Below, in pieces: positions 34,019 to 42,635 of a DNA stretch of 64,000 nucleotides; the first letter of the stretch is position 1, and every line of letters starts with the position of its first letter. The notes under the pieces are model-generated. The model searched no databases and was not told the DNA's origin. It saw only the letters and a program-made list of their open reading frames with translations. The stretch covers positions 372,001 to 436,000 of the forward strand of contig CAWGEA010000001.1 of the NCBI GenBank assembly GCA_963821495.1, given 5' to 3'. A program made the position numbers and the translations under genes. The stretch is from AC-32 sp963821495 (lineage in GTDB: Bacteria > Actinomycetota > Thermoleophilia > Gaiellales > Gaiellaceae).

Positions 34019-35367
34019 GCCGGATCCCGATCCGGGTACGGCTGACGCTCGCCTTCACGCTCGTGATGGCCGTCGTGCTCGCCGCGATGAGCTTCTTCGT
34101 CTACGCGCGTGTCGGGAGCACGCTGCTCGCGTCGATCGACCAGAGCCTGCGCGGGCAGACCGTCGACGTCTCGCACCTCGACCGCGGGCGGCTCGACCTG
34201 GACGCGGCGGCGGGAGGCGGGATCGCGCAGGTGCTCCTGCCGGGCGGGCGGGTGCTCACCTCCGACCCGCCGGGGCTCCCACGGCTGCTTCCGGACGCCT
34301 CCGTGCGCCGGGTCGCGGCGGGCGAGCGGACGCTGCGCTCGCAGCACCTGCCCGGCCTGAAGGAGCGCTGGCGCGTGCTCGCCGAGCCGACGACCGCCCG
34401 CGGGGCTCCGGCGGCGCTCGTGGTGGCCCGCTCGTTCGGGGCCCGCGACGAGACGCTCGACCACCTGCTCGGCGAGCTCCTGCTGGCCGGGCCGCTCGCG
34501 TTGCTGCTGGCCGCCGTGGCCGGCTACGGCCTCGCGGCGGCCGCGCTCCGGCCGGTCGAGGCGATGCGCGCGCGTGCGGAGGCCATCTCGGCCTCGACTC
34601 CCGGTGCGCGCCTCCCCGAGCCGGCCGCACGCGACGAGGTCTCGCGCCTGGCCGAGACGCTGAACGAGATGCTGGCCAGGCTCGAGGCCGCCTTCGCGCA
34701 CGAACGGCGTTTCGTCGCCGATGCGAGCCACGAGCTGCGCACGCCGCTCGCGCTGCTGAAGGCGGAGCTCGAGGTCGCCCTGCGCCGACGGCGCTCGCGC
34801 GAAGAGCTCGAGCAGGCCCTGCGCTCCGCTTCCGACGAGACCGACCGCCTGACGCGACTCGCCGAGGACCTGCTCCTGATCGCCCGCTCGGACGCGGGCG
34901 GCCTGCCGATCAGGCGCGAGCGAATCCCGGCGGCCGAGGTGCTCGACGTGGTCGCGGAGCGGTTCTCCGGCCGCGCGGGCGAGCGCGGGCGCGCGCTCGA
35001 GGTGCGCCCGCCGGACGGGCTCGTGCTCGACGCCGACCCGGTTCGCCTCGAGCAGGCGCTCGGCAACCTCGTCGACAACGCGCTCGCGCACGGCGGGGGG
35101 CGCGTCGTGCTCTCGGCCCGGCGGCAGGCGGGGTTGGTCGAGCTGCACGTCGAGGACGAGGGCCCGGGCTTCCCTCCGGAGTTCATCGCCGCCGCCTTCG
35201 ACCGCTTCACGCGCTCCCTCGACGCGCGCACCGGAGGCGGCAGCGGGCTCGGGCTCTCGATCGTGGAGCTGATCGCCGAGGCCCACGGGGGCACGGTCGG
35301 CGCCCGGAACCTGGAGACCGGGGGCGCGGACGTCTGGATCGCGGTCGGGCGGCCGGACAACTCTTAG
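34015..35367 (+). CDS. Sensor histidine kinase
   Basis: 450 residues. Two membrane helices (about 10-32 and 155-180) flank an extracytoplasmic sensor region of about 120 residues. A HAMP linker follows (AALRPVEAMRARAEAISAS), then the H-box DASHELRTPLALLKAEL, N-box LGNLVDNALAHG, and ATP motifs EDEGPGF and GGGSGLGLSIVELI. Partner of the response regulator just upstream. The signal is unknown; neighbours suggest a redox or electron-acceptor cue. Confidence 0.93.
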   Translation: MSRIPIRVRLTLAFTLVMAVVLAAMSFFVYARVGSTLLASIDQSLRGQTVDVSHLDRGRLDLDAAAGGGIAQVLLPGGRVLTSDPPGLPRLLPDASVRRVAAGERTLRSQHLPGLKERWRVLAEPTTARGAPAALVVARSFGARDETLDHLLGELLLAGPLALLLAAVAGYGLAAAALRPVEAMRARAEAISASTPGARLPEPAARDEVSRLAETLNEMLARLEAAFAHERRFVADASHELRTPLALLKAELEVALRRRRSREELEQALRSASDETDRLTRLAEDLLLIARSDAGGLPIRRERIPAAEVLDVVAERFSGRAGERGRALEVRPPDGLVLDADPVRLEQALGNLVDNALAHGGGRVVLSARRQAGLVELHVEDEGPGFPPEFIAAAFDRFTRSLDARTGGGSGLGLSIVELIAEAHGGTVGARNLETGGADVWIAVGRPDNS

Positions 35368-35384
35368 GCGCGCTTCACCGCCGC

Positions 35385-35401
35385 CTCATCGACCTCTCAT
35401 C
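35385..35401. promoter_or_regulatory. CTCATC-N5-CTCATC repeat before the redox operon
   Basis: CTCATC at 35385-35390 and 35396-35401 with the same 11-base phase as the pair at 33303-33319. It lies in the 56-base gap after the histidine kinase gene and 22 bases before ATG 35424. Most economically, the response regulator binds here to control the ApbE/ferric-reductase-like/NuoF-like set. Confidence 0.5.
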
Positions 35402-35423
35402 TCCCTGCGCCAGGCTGGCGGTC

Positions 35424-35786
35424 ATGGATGACTTCCGTCCGGACCCACGTGCGCGGGCTCGGGACGCCGGCCTGGCCCGGTTGCGGCGCGCGACACGCTT
35501 CTCGATCTTCGGCGCGACTGCGCTCGCAGGCGCCTTCGCCGGGGTTGCCGCCCACTCCAGCCCCGGCCACAAGTCGCGCACCGTCGCGGCCCCGGCGACG
35601 AAGCGCAGGGTGGTGAAGGCCGTGGCCCGGCGTCAGCCGGTCCGGCACGTGGCGCCGGTACAGACCCAGAGCGCGGCACCGGCTCCCTCTCCGACGCCTG
35701 CTCCGACTCCGACTCCGACTCCCGCTCCGGCGCCTGCGCCCGTCACGACGAGCGTCGCCCCGGTCGCCACCACCGGCACCTCGTGA
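35424..35786 (+). CDS. Proline-rich membrane-anchored protein
   Basis: 120 residues: a basic N-terminus, one helix (FSIFGATALAGAFAGVAAH), then a low-complexity tail rich in Pro, Ala and Thr (APTPTPTPAPAPAPV). The tail would project to the outer face. No heme, FMN-attachment or metal motif is present. It overlaps apbE by 4 bases and so belongs to the redox operon. Function unknown; a spacer or wall-spanning tether is possible. Confidence 0.6.
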   Translation: MDDFRPDPRARARDAGLARLRRATRFSIFGATALAGAFAGVAAHSSPGHKSRTVAAPATKRRVVKAVARRQPVRHVAPVQTQSAAPAPSPTPAPTPTPTPAPAPAPVTTSVAPVATTGTS

Positions 35787-36715
35787 TCGCCGAGCTGGCG
35801 TCGGTCTCGTTTCCGGCGCTCGGGACGGGGGCGTTGCTGTGCGTGTCGGATGCGGCCGGCCTTCCCGCCGCACACGAGGAGCTCGAGCGCGAGCTGGCGG
35901 AAATCGACCAGGCGTGCAGCCGCTTCCGCGAGGACTCCGAGCTCGTGCGCCTGAACGCGTCGGCGGGCACGGGCCCGGTGGCGGTGGGTGTGCGGCTGCT
36001 CGAGGCGGTCGAGGTCGCGCTCGCCGCGACCGAGTCCACCGGCGGCCTGGTCGACCCGACCGTCGGCCGCACTCTGCGCCTGGCCGGCTACGACCGCAGC
36101 TTCGCGACCGTGAAGCTGCGCGACGGCACCTCGTTTCGCGCTCGCTTCGCAACGGTGCCGGGCCGGCGCGGGATCCGCGTCGACCGGCGCCGGTGCACGA
36201 TCGCGCTCGAGCGCGGCGTCGAGGTCGACCTCGGAGCGACCGCGAAGGCGCTCGCGGCCGACCGCAGCGCCTGTGCCGCGGCCCGCGCCGCGCAGACCGG
36301 CGTGCTCGTCAGCCTCGGTGGCGACGTCTCCGTCGCCGGCCCTGCGCCCGAGGGCGGCTGGCCGGTGCGGGTCGCGGACGACCACGCCGCGAGCCTCGAC
36401 GAGCCCGGCCCGACGGTCGCGATCGAGAGCGGCGGCCTCGCCACCTCCGGCACGACCGTCCGCCGCTGGCTGGCCGGCGGCGTCCCGCTCCACCACATCG
36501 TCGACCCGCGCACGGGCCGCCCGGCCGTGACGCCCTGGCGCACGGTCACTGTCGCTGCGCGCTCGTGCGTGGACGCGAACGTCGCGAGCACCGCCGCGGT
36601 GGTGCTCGGCGAGGACGCGCCCACGTGGCTGACGGGCCTCGGCGTCGCCGCGAGGCTCGTGAGCGAGTCGGGCGAGGTCGTGCTCGCGGGCGACTGGCCG
36701 GAGGACTCCGCGTGA
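35783..36715 (+). CDS. apbE: FAD:protein FMN transferase (ApbE)
   Basis: 310 residues. ApbE attaches FMN to Thr/Ser of secreted or membrane flavoproteins. Recognisable are LEREL...IDQACSRFREDSELVRLN, GGLVDPTVGRTLRLAGYD, VEVDLGATAKALAADRSA, VSLGGDVSVAG, HHIVDPRTGRPA and the final TVAARSCVDANVASTAAVVL. No obvious lipoprotein signal is present. GTG 35783 overlaps the preceding gene; its end overlaps the ferric-reductase-like gene (GTGA). No protein in the window carries a clear [S/T]GA[T/S] flavinylation site, so the substrate is not evident. Confidence 0.9.
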   Translation: MIAELASVSFPALGTGALLCVSDAAGLPAAHEELERELAEIDQACSRFREDSELVRLNASAGTGPVAVGVRLLEAVEVALAATESTGGLVDPTVGRTLRLAGYDRSFATVKLRDGTSFRARFATVPGRRGIRVDRRRCTIALERGVEVDLGATAKALAADRSACAAARAAQTGVLVSLGGDVSVAGPAPEGGWPVRVADDHAASLDEPGPTVAIESGGLATSGTTVRRWLAGGVPLHHIVDPRTGRPAVTPWRTVTVAARSCVDANVASTAAVVLGEDAPTWLTGLGVAARLVSESGEVVLAGDWPEDSA

Positions 36716-37803
36716 TTCTGGCCGCGGGCGGGCCGAGCGCCTACTGGTACCTGACGCGGGGGACGGGCGTCGTCGCGCTGCTGCTGCTGACGGGCGGTGT
36801 CTTGCTCGGGGTCCTGGCCTCGACGCGGTGGGCGGCACCGCGCTGGCCCCGCTTCGTCGTCTCGGGCCTGCACCGCAACCTCACCTTGCTCGCGCTCTCG
36901 TTCGTGGTCGTCCACGTCGTGACGACCGTCCTCGACGGCTACACGCCGATCGGCCTCCGCGACGCCGTCGTGCCGTTCGCTTCGAGCTACCGGCCCGTCT
37001 GGCTCGGGCTCGGCACGGTCGCCTTCGACCTGCTGCTCGCGCTGATCGTGACCAGCCTGCTGCGCGCGCGGATCGGCCTGCGCGGCTGGAAGCTCGTGCA
37101 CTGGCTCGCCTACGCCTCGTGGCCGGTCGCGCTCCTGCACGCGTTCGGCACCGGGAGCGACGCGAAGGCCGGCTGGTTCGGCCTGCTCGCCCTCGGCTCG
37201 GCCGCGACGGTGGTGCTCGCCGTGCTGTGGCGCGTCGTGGAGGCGCGCGAGGGGTCGGGTGCCGTCCGGCTCGCGGGGGGCATCGCGGCCCTCGCCGTAC
37301 CCGCGGCAATTGCGGTGTGGGCCGCCGGCGGGCCGCTCGCCTCGGGCTGGGCCCGGCGCGCGGGGACCCCTTCCCACCTGCTCGCCGCGCCGGCGTCGGC
37401 GACGACCGCGACGACGGCGGCTGCTGCTGCGCAGACGGCCTCGCTGCCGGCAACGCCCTTCCAGGCGCCCGTCCACGGCACCTTCTCGACCTCGTCGCCC
37501 GGCGCGGACGGCCTCGTCACGGTCGGCCTGAGCGCGACCGCGGGCGGTGGCGCGAAGGGCCTGCTGCACGTCGTCCTGCGCGGCGTCCCGCTCGAGAACG
37601 GCGGCGTCCAGATGACCGGCAGCCGCGTGAGCTTCGGGCCGCGGCAGGCGCCGCAGGCCTACTCCGGCGAGATCGTCTCGCTGGAGGGCTCGCGCCTGGT
37701 CGCTTCGGTGCAGGACTCGCGCGGCGACGCGCTCGACCTGACGCTGCTGCTGCGACTCGACTCCTCCAGCCGGACCCTGAGCGGGTCGCTCCGAGTCGCA
37801 TGA
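36712..37803 (+). CDS. Ferric-reductase-like transmembrane protein with extracytoplasmic C-terminal domain
   Basis: 363 residues. Six helices form a ferric-reductase-like domain; membrane histidines lie in SGLHRNLTLLALSFVVVHVV, LVHWLAYASWPVALLHAF, suitable for two b-type hemes. After a final helix (IAALAVPAAIAVWAAGG) an Ala/Thr linker leads to a beta-rich domain of about 110 residues (LLHVVLRGVPLENGGVQMTG). It lacks the cytoplasmic FAD/NADPH domain of NOX/FRE proteins; the following NuoF-like protein and ferredoxin could provide that function. GTGA and ATGA overlaps with both neighbours. Confidence 0.82.
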   Translation: MILAAGGPSAYWYLTRGTGVVALLLLTGGVLLGVLASTRWAAPRWPRFVVSGLHRNLTLLALSFVVVHVVTTVLDGYTPIGLRDAVVPFASSYRPVWLGLGTVAFDLLLALIVTSLLRARIGLRGWKLVHWLAYASWPVALLHAFGTGSDAKAGWFGLLALGSAATVVLAVLWRVVEAREGSGAVRLAGGIAALAVPAAIAVWAAGGPLASGWARRAGTPSHLLAAPASATTATTAAAAAQTASLPATPFQAPVHGTFSTSSPGADGLVTVGLSATAGGGAKGLLHVVLRGVPLENGGVQMTGSRVSFGPRQAPQAYSGEIVSLEGSRLVASVQDSRGDALDLTLLLRLDSSSRTLSGSLRVA

Positions 37804-39059
37804 GCTCCGCGAGCACGGCGGTGGCGACGGACGCGGGCCTGCCGCGCCTGTTCGCGGGTCTGCGGCGGGACGGCCTTCCGCTCGGGCTCGGCGAGCACCT
37901 GGCGACGCACGGGCCCCTGCCCTCGGCGCGCGGCCTGATCGAGCTCGTGAGCGCGAGCGGCCTGCGCGGGCGCGGTGGCGGCGGCTTCCCCGCGGGCCGC
38001 AAGCTCGCGGCCGTCGCCTCGGGCCGCGGCCGGCCGGTCGTGGTCGCCAACGGCGCCGAGGGCGAGCCGGTCAGCTTCAAGGACAAGCTGCTGCTGCGGC
38101 GCGCGCCGCACCTGGTGCTCGACGGCGCAGCTCTCGCGGCCACGGCACTCGGGGCGCGCGACGTGGTCGTCGCCATCGACCGCAGCGCCGGCGAGGAGGT
38201 CGGCGTCGTCTCCCACGCCCTCGACGAGCGGCGCGACCGCGGGCTGCGGTGGCAGCTCGCCGTCGTCCCGCCGGGGTTCGTCACCGGTGAGGAGACCGCG
38301 CTCGTCAACGCGCTCGAGGGACGCGCGGCGAAGCCCGCGTTCACGCCGCCGCGCCCCTTCGAGCGCGGTTTTCGCGGAGCGCCCACGCTCGTACAGAACG
38401 TCGAGACACTCGCGCACGTCGCCTTAATCGCACGCCACGGCCCGGACTGGTTCCGGGCGCTCGGCACGCGTGCGGAGCCGGGGTCGGCGCTGTTCACCGT
38501 CTCGGGCGCCGTCGGTCGGCCCGGCGTCTACGAGGCGGCCTTCGGCACGCCGGTGCGCGCGGTCGTGGCCCAGGCCGGCGGCGTGCGCGGCGCGCCGGGA
38601 GCCTTCCTCGTCGGCGGTTTCTTCGGCAGCTGGGTCGACGCGTTCGCCGCCGAGAGCCTCTCCCTGCTGGACGCCGAGCTCTCGGCCGCAGGCGCCGCAC
38701 TGGGCGCCGGGGCGATCGTCGTCCTTCCCGCGGCCGCGTGCGGGCTCGACCAGTCCGCCCGCGTGGCGCGCTACCTCGCTGACGAGAGCGCGGGGCAGTG
38801 CGGCCCCTGCGTGAACGGCCTCGCGGCCCTTGCCGGCGCGCTCGAGACCCTCGCGTCCGGCCGCGGCGACAGCCGCCGCGACGCGTTCCGCTGGCTGCAG
38901 CAGGTCCGCGGCCGAGGCGCCTGCCGCCTCCCCGACGGCGCGGCCCGCTTCGTCGAGAGCTCCCTCGAGGTCTTCGCCGACGAGGTCGAGCTGCACCTGC
39001 GCGGCCGCTGCGGCGGCAGGCGCGGCGAGTTCCTCCCGACCCGGCAGAGCCGGCGGTGA
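37800..39059 (+). CDS. NuoF-like FMN/iron-sulfur protein (NADH-dehydrogenase 51-kDa paralogue)
   Basis: 419 residues. FMN/NADH-site motifs of NuoF are kept: LRGRGGGGFPAGRK (55-68), ANGAEGEPVSFKDK (83-96), GFVTGEETALVNALEG (159-174), APTLVQNVETLAHV (194-207). An SLBB domain follows. At the N3 cluster site the usual SCGxCxPC reads SAGQCGPC: position 331 is Ala, leaving Cys334, Cys337 and Cys375. No NuoE or NuoG is adjacent; instead it overlaps the ferric-reductase-like gene and a ferredoxin. Probably an NAD(P)H-linked input module rather than complex I. Confidence 0.85.
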   Translation: MSSASTAVATDAGLPRLFAGLRRDGLPLGLGEHLATHGPLPSARGLIELVSASGLRGRGGGGFPAGRKLAAVASGRGRPVVVANGAEGEPVSFKDKLLLRRAPHLVLDGAALAATALGARDVVVAIDRSAGEEVGVVSHALDERRDRGLRWQLAVVPPGFVTGEETALVNALEGRAAKPAFTPPRPFERGFRGAPTLVQNVETLAHVALIARHGPDWFRALGTRAEPGSALFTVSGAVGRPGVYEAAFGTPVRAVVAQAGGVRGAPGAFLVGGFFGSWVDAFAAESLSLLDAELSAAGAALGAGAIVVLPAAACGLDQSARVARYLADESAGQCGPCVNGLAALAGALETLASGRGDSRRDAFRWLQQVRGRGACRLPDGAARFVESSLEVFADEVELHLRGRCGGRRGEFLPTRQSRR

Positions 39060-39268
39060 AGCCCATGGTGCGGGTCAATCCGATCGCCTGCGACGGCAGC
39101 GGCCTCTGCGCCGAGTTGCTGCCCGAGCGCATCCACCTCGACGACTGGGGCTATCCGATCGTCGACCCGCGCCCGCTCACACCGGAGCTGAAGGAGCACG
39201 CCGAGCGGGCCGTCGCAGCCTGTCCGACGCTGGCGCTGCTGCTCGCTAGAGAAACATCACCCACTTAG
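39056..39268 (+). CDS. Single-cluster ferredoxin (3Fe-4S type)
   Basis: 70 residues, VKPMVRVNPIACDGSGLCAE with C-x5-C, then HLDDWGYPIV and a third cysteine in VAACPTLAL. Three cysteines in this arrangement indicate a [3Fe-4S] cluster as in actinobacterial P450 ferredoxins. GTG 39056 overlaps the NuoF-like stop (GTGA); ATG 39065 is an alternative. Likely electron carrier between the flavoprotein and the membrane protein. Confidence 0.85.
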   Translation: MKPMVRVNPIACDGSGLCAELLPERIHLDDWGYPIVDPRPLTPELKEHAERAVAACPTLALLLARETSPT

Positions 39269-39431
39269 AGCTGCAGCCGCAGTCCTTGTGCTTGCGGCCG
39301 CACCTGCCGCATTCCCAGTAGGTCCACCAGATCCACTTCAGGTGATTTAGCTCGAGCACGATCAGCGCGACGCACCAGAGGAGGATCTGCGTCTGGCTCA
39401 CGGGGGAAGCCTCCGCAACGGCCGCGGCCAC
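39246..39431 (-). CDS. Small membrane protein with cysteine knuckle
   Basis: 61 residues. One membrane helix (ILLWCVALIVLELNHLKWIW) is followed by WECGRCGRKHKDCGCSSKW, with four cysteines and one histidine able to bind zinc or an iron-sulfur cluster. It is convergent with and overlaps the ferredoxin by 23 bases. GTG start at 39431. No family name is known to me; the dense Trp/Cys pattern argues against a chance frame. Confidence 0.6.
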   Translation of the reverse strand: MAAAVAEASPVSQTQILLWCVALIVLELNHLKWIWWTYWECGRCGRKHKDCGCSSKWVMFL

Positions 39432-39515
39432 GTCAAGGGGCCGGACGGCCCATTCGGGACGTGGTCGGACTCAGGCCGCTGGCGGGGGAGCGGTCGTAGC
39501 TGGCACCGTTTCCCC

Positions 39516-42500
39516 ATGACGGCCCTCCGCCGGATCGGCTTTCCGCTGTGGCTCGCACGCGTGCGTCTCGGCGCCCGCGCCGGGCGGCTTGCCCTCGTCG
39601 TCGCGGGCCTCGCGGCCGCCGGCGCGATGCTGGCGGCCGTCGTCGCCGGGACGGTTGCCGCGCAGGACCGCGAGGTGGCGCGCAAAGTGGCCGCACTCCC
39701 GGCGAAGGTGCGCGCGGTGCGCGTGAACTGGTTCAGCGTCGGCGGTCAGGCGGCCCCGTACGCGAGGCTCGACGCGGCGGTGCGGGAGCGGCTCAGCCGC
39801 GCGCTCGACGCGCCGGCGACCGGGACAGCGCTCTATCGCGAGAGCCAGATCGGCGGCGCGCTGCTCGGCCTCGGCGCGGTCGACGACCTCGGCGCGTGGG
39901 TGCGGCTGCGCTCGGGACGCCTCCCGCGCGAGTGCCGCCCCGAGCATTGCGAGGTGCTCGTGATCAGGCGCGCGGCCGGTCGGATCCCGAACGTGCCCGG
40001 CCTGCGGCTCGTGCCGGTCGGCGCGGGAGACCTGCGCACGGCGGCGCTCTTCGGTGACGCGGTGCCGGCCCGGGGCCTGGACGAGTCGGCGTTCGTGCAG
40101 AAGATCCGGCGCTACCACCGGCCGGCGCCGCCGCCGCTCGTGCTCGCCAACGGTGTCGCAGGCCTCGACCGCTCGCCGCGCTTGCAGGACTCGTACCGCA
40201 GCTACGGCTGGGTAGTGCCGCTGCGGCGCGGCTCGGTGCGCTCGTGGTCGGCCGACGCGCTGGTGACGCGGATCGAGCAGGCGCGCACGGCGTTCCAGGC
40301 GTCCGGCTTCGGCTTCGAGCTGAGCGCGCCGACCGACGAGCTGCGGGCCGCGGCCGACGACGGCCGCGTGGCCGCGCGGCGGCTGCTGCTGCTCGGGGGC
40401 GAGGCGGTCGCGCTGCTGCTCGCGTTCGCGGTGCTGGTGGCGGCACGTCTCCGCCCCGAGGCGGAGGCGGCGCGCAACCGGCTGCGGGCCGGGGGCGTCA
40501 GCCGCTGGCAGACCGGGCTCCTCCTGACCCTCGAGTCGGCGGTCGTGGCGGTGGCCGGGACCGTCCTGGGCTGGGTGCTCGGCGCGGCGGCCGCGGCCGT
40601 CATCGCCGGGCGCAGCGGCGAGCCGCTCGGCGCGCTGCTGCGCCACTCGCTGCTCTCGGGGAGAGGGCTGCTGCTCGCGCTCGGGCTGGGCGCGGCGGCC
40701 GCAGTCGTGCTCGTCGCGGCGCTCGCGATCCGCGACCTCGAGCTCGGAGGGCTCGCGCTCTCGCCGCTGGACGTGGCCGCGCTCGGCGCCGCGCTCGCCG
40801 TCGTCGTCGCGCTGGCGCGGGGCTCGGCCGACGCGTCCGAGCTCGTCGCGACCCGCGGCACCGGGCTCGTGCTGCTGCTGATCCCGGCGCTCGTCGCGTT
40901 CGTGGCCGCGGTCGTGGTCGCGCGGCTGCTGCCGCTCGGCCTGCGGCTGCTCGAGCGCGCAGTGCCGAAGGGCGCGCTGACGCTCCGCCTCGCCGCCCTC
41001 GGCCTCGCCCGGCGGCCCGGCTACGCGGTCGTCGCGGTCGCGTTCGTCGTCGTCTCGATCGGCTTTGCGCTCTTCGCCGCCTCGTACCGCTCGACGCTTC
41101 GCTCGGGCCAGCAGGAGCAGGCCGCGTTTGCGATCCCGGCGGACGAGGTCGTGAAGGAGGACCTCTCGCAGCTCGTGCCCGTCCGCGACGCGGTGACGCC
41201 CGAGGTCGAGCGCACGCTCGGGCCGGGCGTGCACGTGAGCCACGTCGACCGCTTCGCGGGGAGCATTGCGGGCGCCGCCGACGTGACGGGGATCACCGTG
41301 CTCGGACTGCCGCGCGCGACGCTCGCCGCGATCGGCGGCTGGCGCTCGGATTTCTCCACCCGCAGCCCTCGCCGGCTCGCCGCCCAGCTCGACCTGCAGC
41401 GGCCGCTCGCGCTGCGGGGGCCACTCGTGGGGAGCGGCGCGCAGCGCCTGACGCTGCCGGTGCAGGTGCGCGGCACGGAGATCGGCGTCGTCGCCTACGT
41501 CCGCGCCCCCGACGGCGCGTTCGTCCCGATCCGGCTCGGCCGGACCCACGGCCCGCTGCGGCAGCGCCTGAAGGCGCGGATCCCAGCAGCGGCCCGCGCC
41601 GGCAGGCTCGTCGCGTTCCGCTTCGAGCCGCCCCCGAGGCTGGAGGAACGCGGCGCCGACGCCGGTGCTCCTGCGTCCGGCTCGGTCTTCCTCGGCCGGC
41701 CGCGAGCGGACGGCTTCCCGCTGACGGGCTACGGCGGCTGGACCGGCACGGTCGGCGTGGCCGGGCTTTCGGTCGGCGCGGGCCTGCGCTTCCGCCTGAC
41801 GCTGACGAACGAGGTCGACACCTACGTCCGGCCGCAGCAGCCGACGGACGGCCTGGCGCTGCCCGCCGTAGTCTCGCCGCGGATGGCGCAGCTGGCGGGG
41901 CCCGACCGGTTGCTCGGCGTCGTCACCAACGGCGAGCCGCTCGTCTACCGCGTGGTCGCGGTGGCGCGCCGCTTCCCGGGGGTAGCCGAGAGCGACACCT
42001 CGGACTTCGTCGTCGCCGACCGCCCGACCCTCGAGACGGCGCTGAACGCATCCACGCCCGGGAGCGGCTTCCCGACCGAGATCTGGCTCGCCGTCGACCC
42101 GTCGAGCCGGGCGGGCGTCGAGGCGCGCCTGCGCAAGCCGCCGTTCACCGCGCTCTCCGTCTCCTCCCGCGCGGGGCTCGAGCGCTCGCTGCGGCACGAA
42201 CCGGTCGCGCGCGCCGCGCTCGCGATGCTGGAGGCGGCGGCGCTGACCGCGGTCGCGCTCGCGCTGCTCGGGCTCGTGCTCGGCGCGATCTCGGAACGGC
42301 GCGACGAGGCGGCGGAGCTGTTCGACCTCGAGGCGCAGGGCGTGGCGCCCGCGAGCCTGCGGCGGCAGCTGCGGCTGCGGGCCTCGATGGCGGGAGCGGC
42401 GGGCGCGCTCGGCGGGCTCGCGACCGGCCTCGTTCTCTCGCTGCTGGTCGTCCGCTTCGTCGAGCTGACCGCGAACGCGACCGCGCCGGAGCCGCCGCTC

Positions 42501-42635
42501 GCGCTCTCGGTCGACTGGCTCACGCTGCTGCTCGCGGCCGCCGCCGCCGGGCTCGCCGCCGCGCTCCTCGTCGCCCTCGCGACGCGGCAGTCGTTCCGGG
42601 GCGCGACTCCTCCGCGCTACGGGGAGGCGGCGTGA
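39516..42635 (+). CDS. FtsX-like ABC transporter permease, large
   Basis: A 1039-residue permease. An N-terminal helix (LALVVAGLAAAGAMLAAVVA) precedes an outside domain of about 230 residues, followed by a helix cluster (VALLLAFAVLVAARLRPEAE; ALRHSLLSGRGLLLALG region), a second large outside domain (about 530-880) and final FtsX helices (LTAVALALLGLVLGAISERR; GLATGLVLSLLVVRFVEL). The architecture fits MacB/LolC-like mechanotransmission systems. Its stop overlaps the two-headed ATPase by 4 bases. Substrate unknown. Confidence 0.87.
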   Translation: MTALRRIGFPLWLARVRLGARAGRLALVVAGLAAAGAMLAAVVAGTVAAQDREVARKVAALPAKVRAVRVNWFSVGGQAAPYARLDAAVRERLSRALDAPATGTALYRESQIGGALLGLGAVDDLGAWVRLRSGRLPRECRPEHCEVLVIRRAAGRIPNVPGLRLVPVGAGDLRTAALFGDAVPARGLDESAFVQKIRRYHRPAPPPLVLANGVAGLDRSPRLQDSYRSYGWVVPLRRGSVRSWSADALVTRIEQARTAFQASGFGFELSAPTDELRAAADDGRVAARRLLLLGGEAVALLLAFAVLVAARLRPEAEAARNRLRAGGVSRWQTGLLLTLESAVVAVAGTVLGWVLGAAAAAVIAGRSGEPLGALLRHSLLSGRGLLLALGLGAAAAVVLVAALAIRDLELGGLALSPLDVAALGAALAVVVALARGSADASELVATRGTGLVLLLIPALVAFVAAVVVARLLPLGLRLLERAVPKGALTLRLAALGLARRPGYAVVAVAFVVVSIGFALFAASYRSTLRSGQQEQAAFAIPADEVVKEDLSQLVPVRDAVTPEVERTLGPGVHVSHVDRFAGSIAGAADVTGITVLGLPRATLAAIGGWRSDFSTRSPRRLAAQLDLQRPLALRGPLVGSGAQRLTLPVQVRGTEIGVVAYVRAPDGAFVPIRLGRTHGPLRQRLKARIPAAARAGRLVAFRFEPPPRLEERGADAGAPASGSVFLGRPRADGFPLTGYGGWTGTVGVAGLSVGAGLRFRLTLTNEVDTYVRPQQPTDGLALPAVVSPRMAQLAGPDRLLGVVTNGEPLVYRVVAVARRFPGVAESDTSDFVVADRPTLETALNASTPGSGFPTEIWLAVDPSSRAGVEARLRKPPFTALSVSSRAGLERSLRHEPVARAALAMLEAAALTAVALALLGLVLGAISERRDEAAELFDLEAQGVAPASLRRQLRLRASMAGAAGALGGLATGLVLSLLVVRFVELTANATAPEPPLALSVDWLTLLLAAAAAGLAAALLVALATRQSFRGATPPRYGEAA

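Noticed and set aside
35690..35755. Short tandem repeat in the CT/CCG-rich Pro-Thr segment
   Set aside because: It is explained by the Pro/Thr/Ala low-complexity tail of the coded protein, not an independent repeat element.
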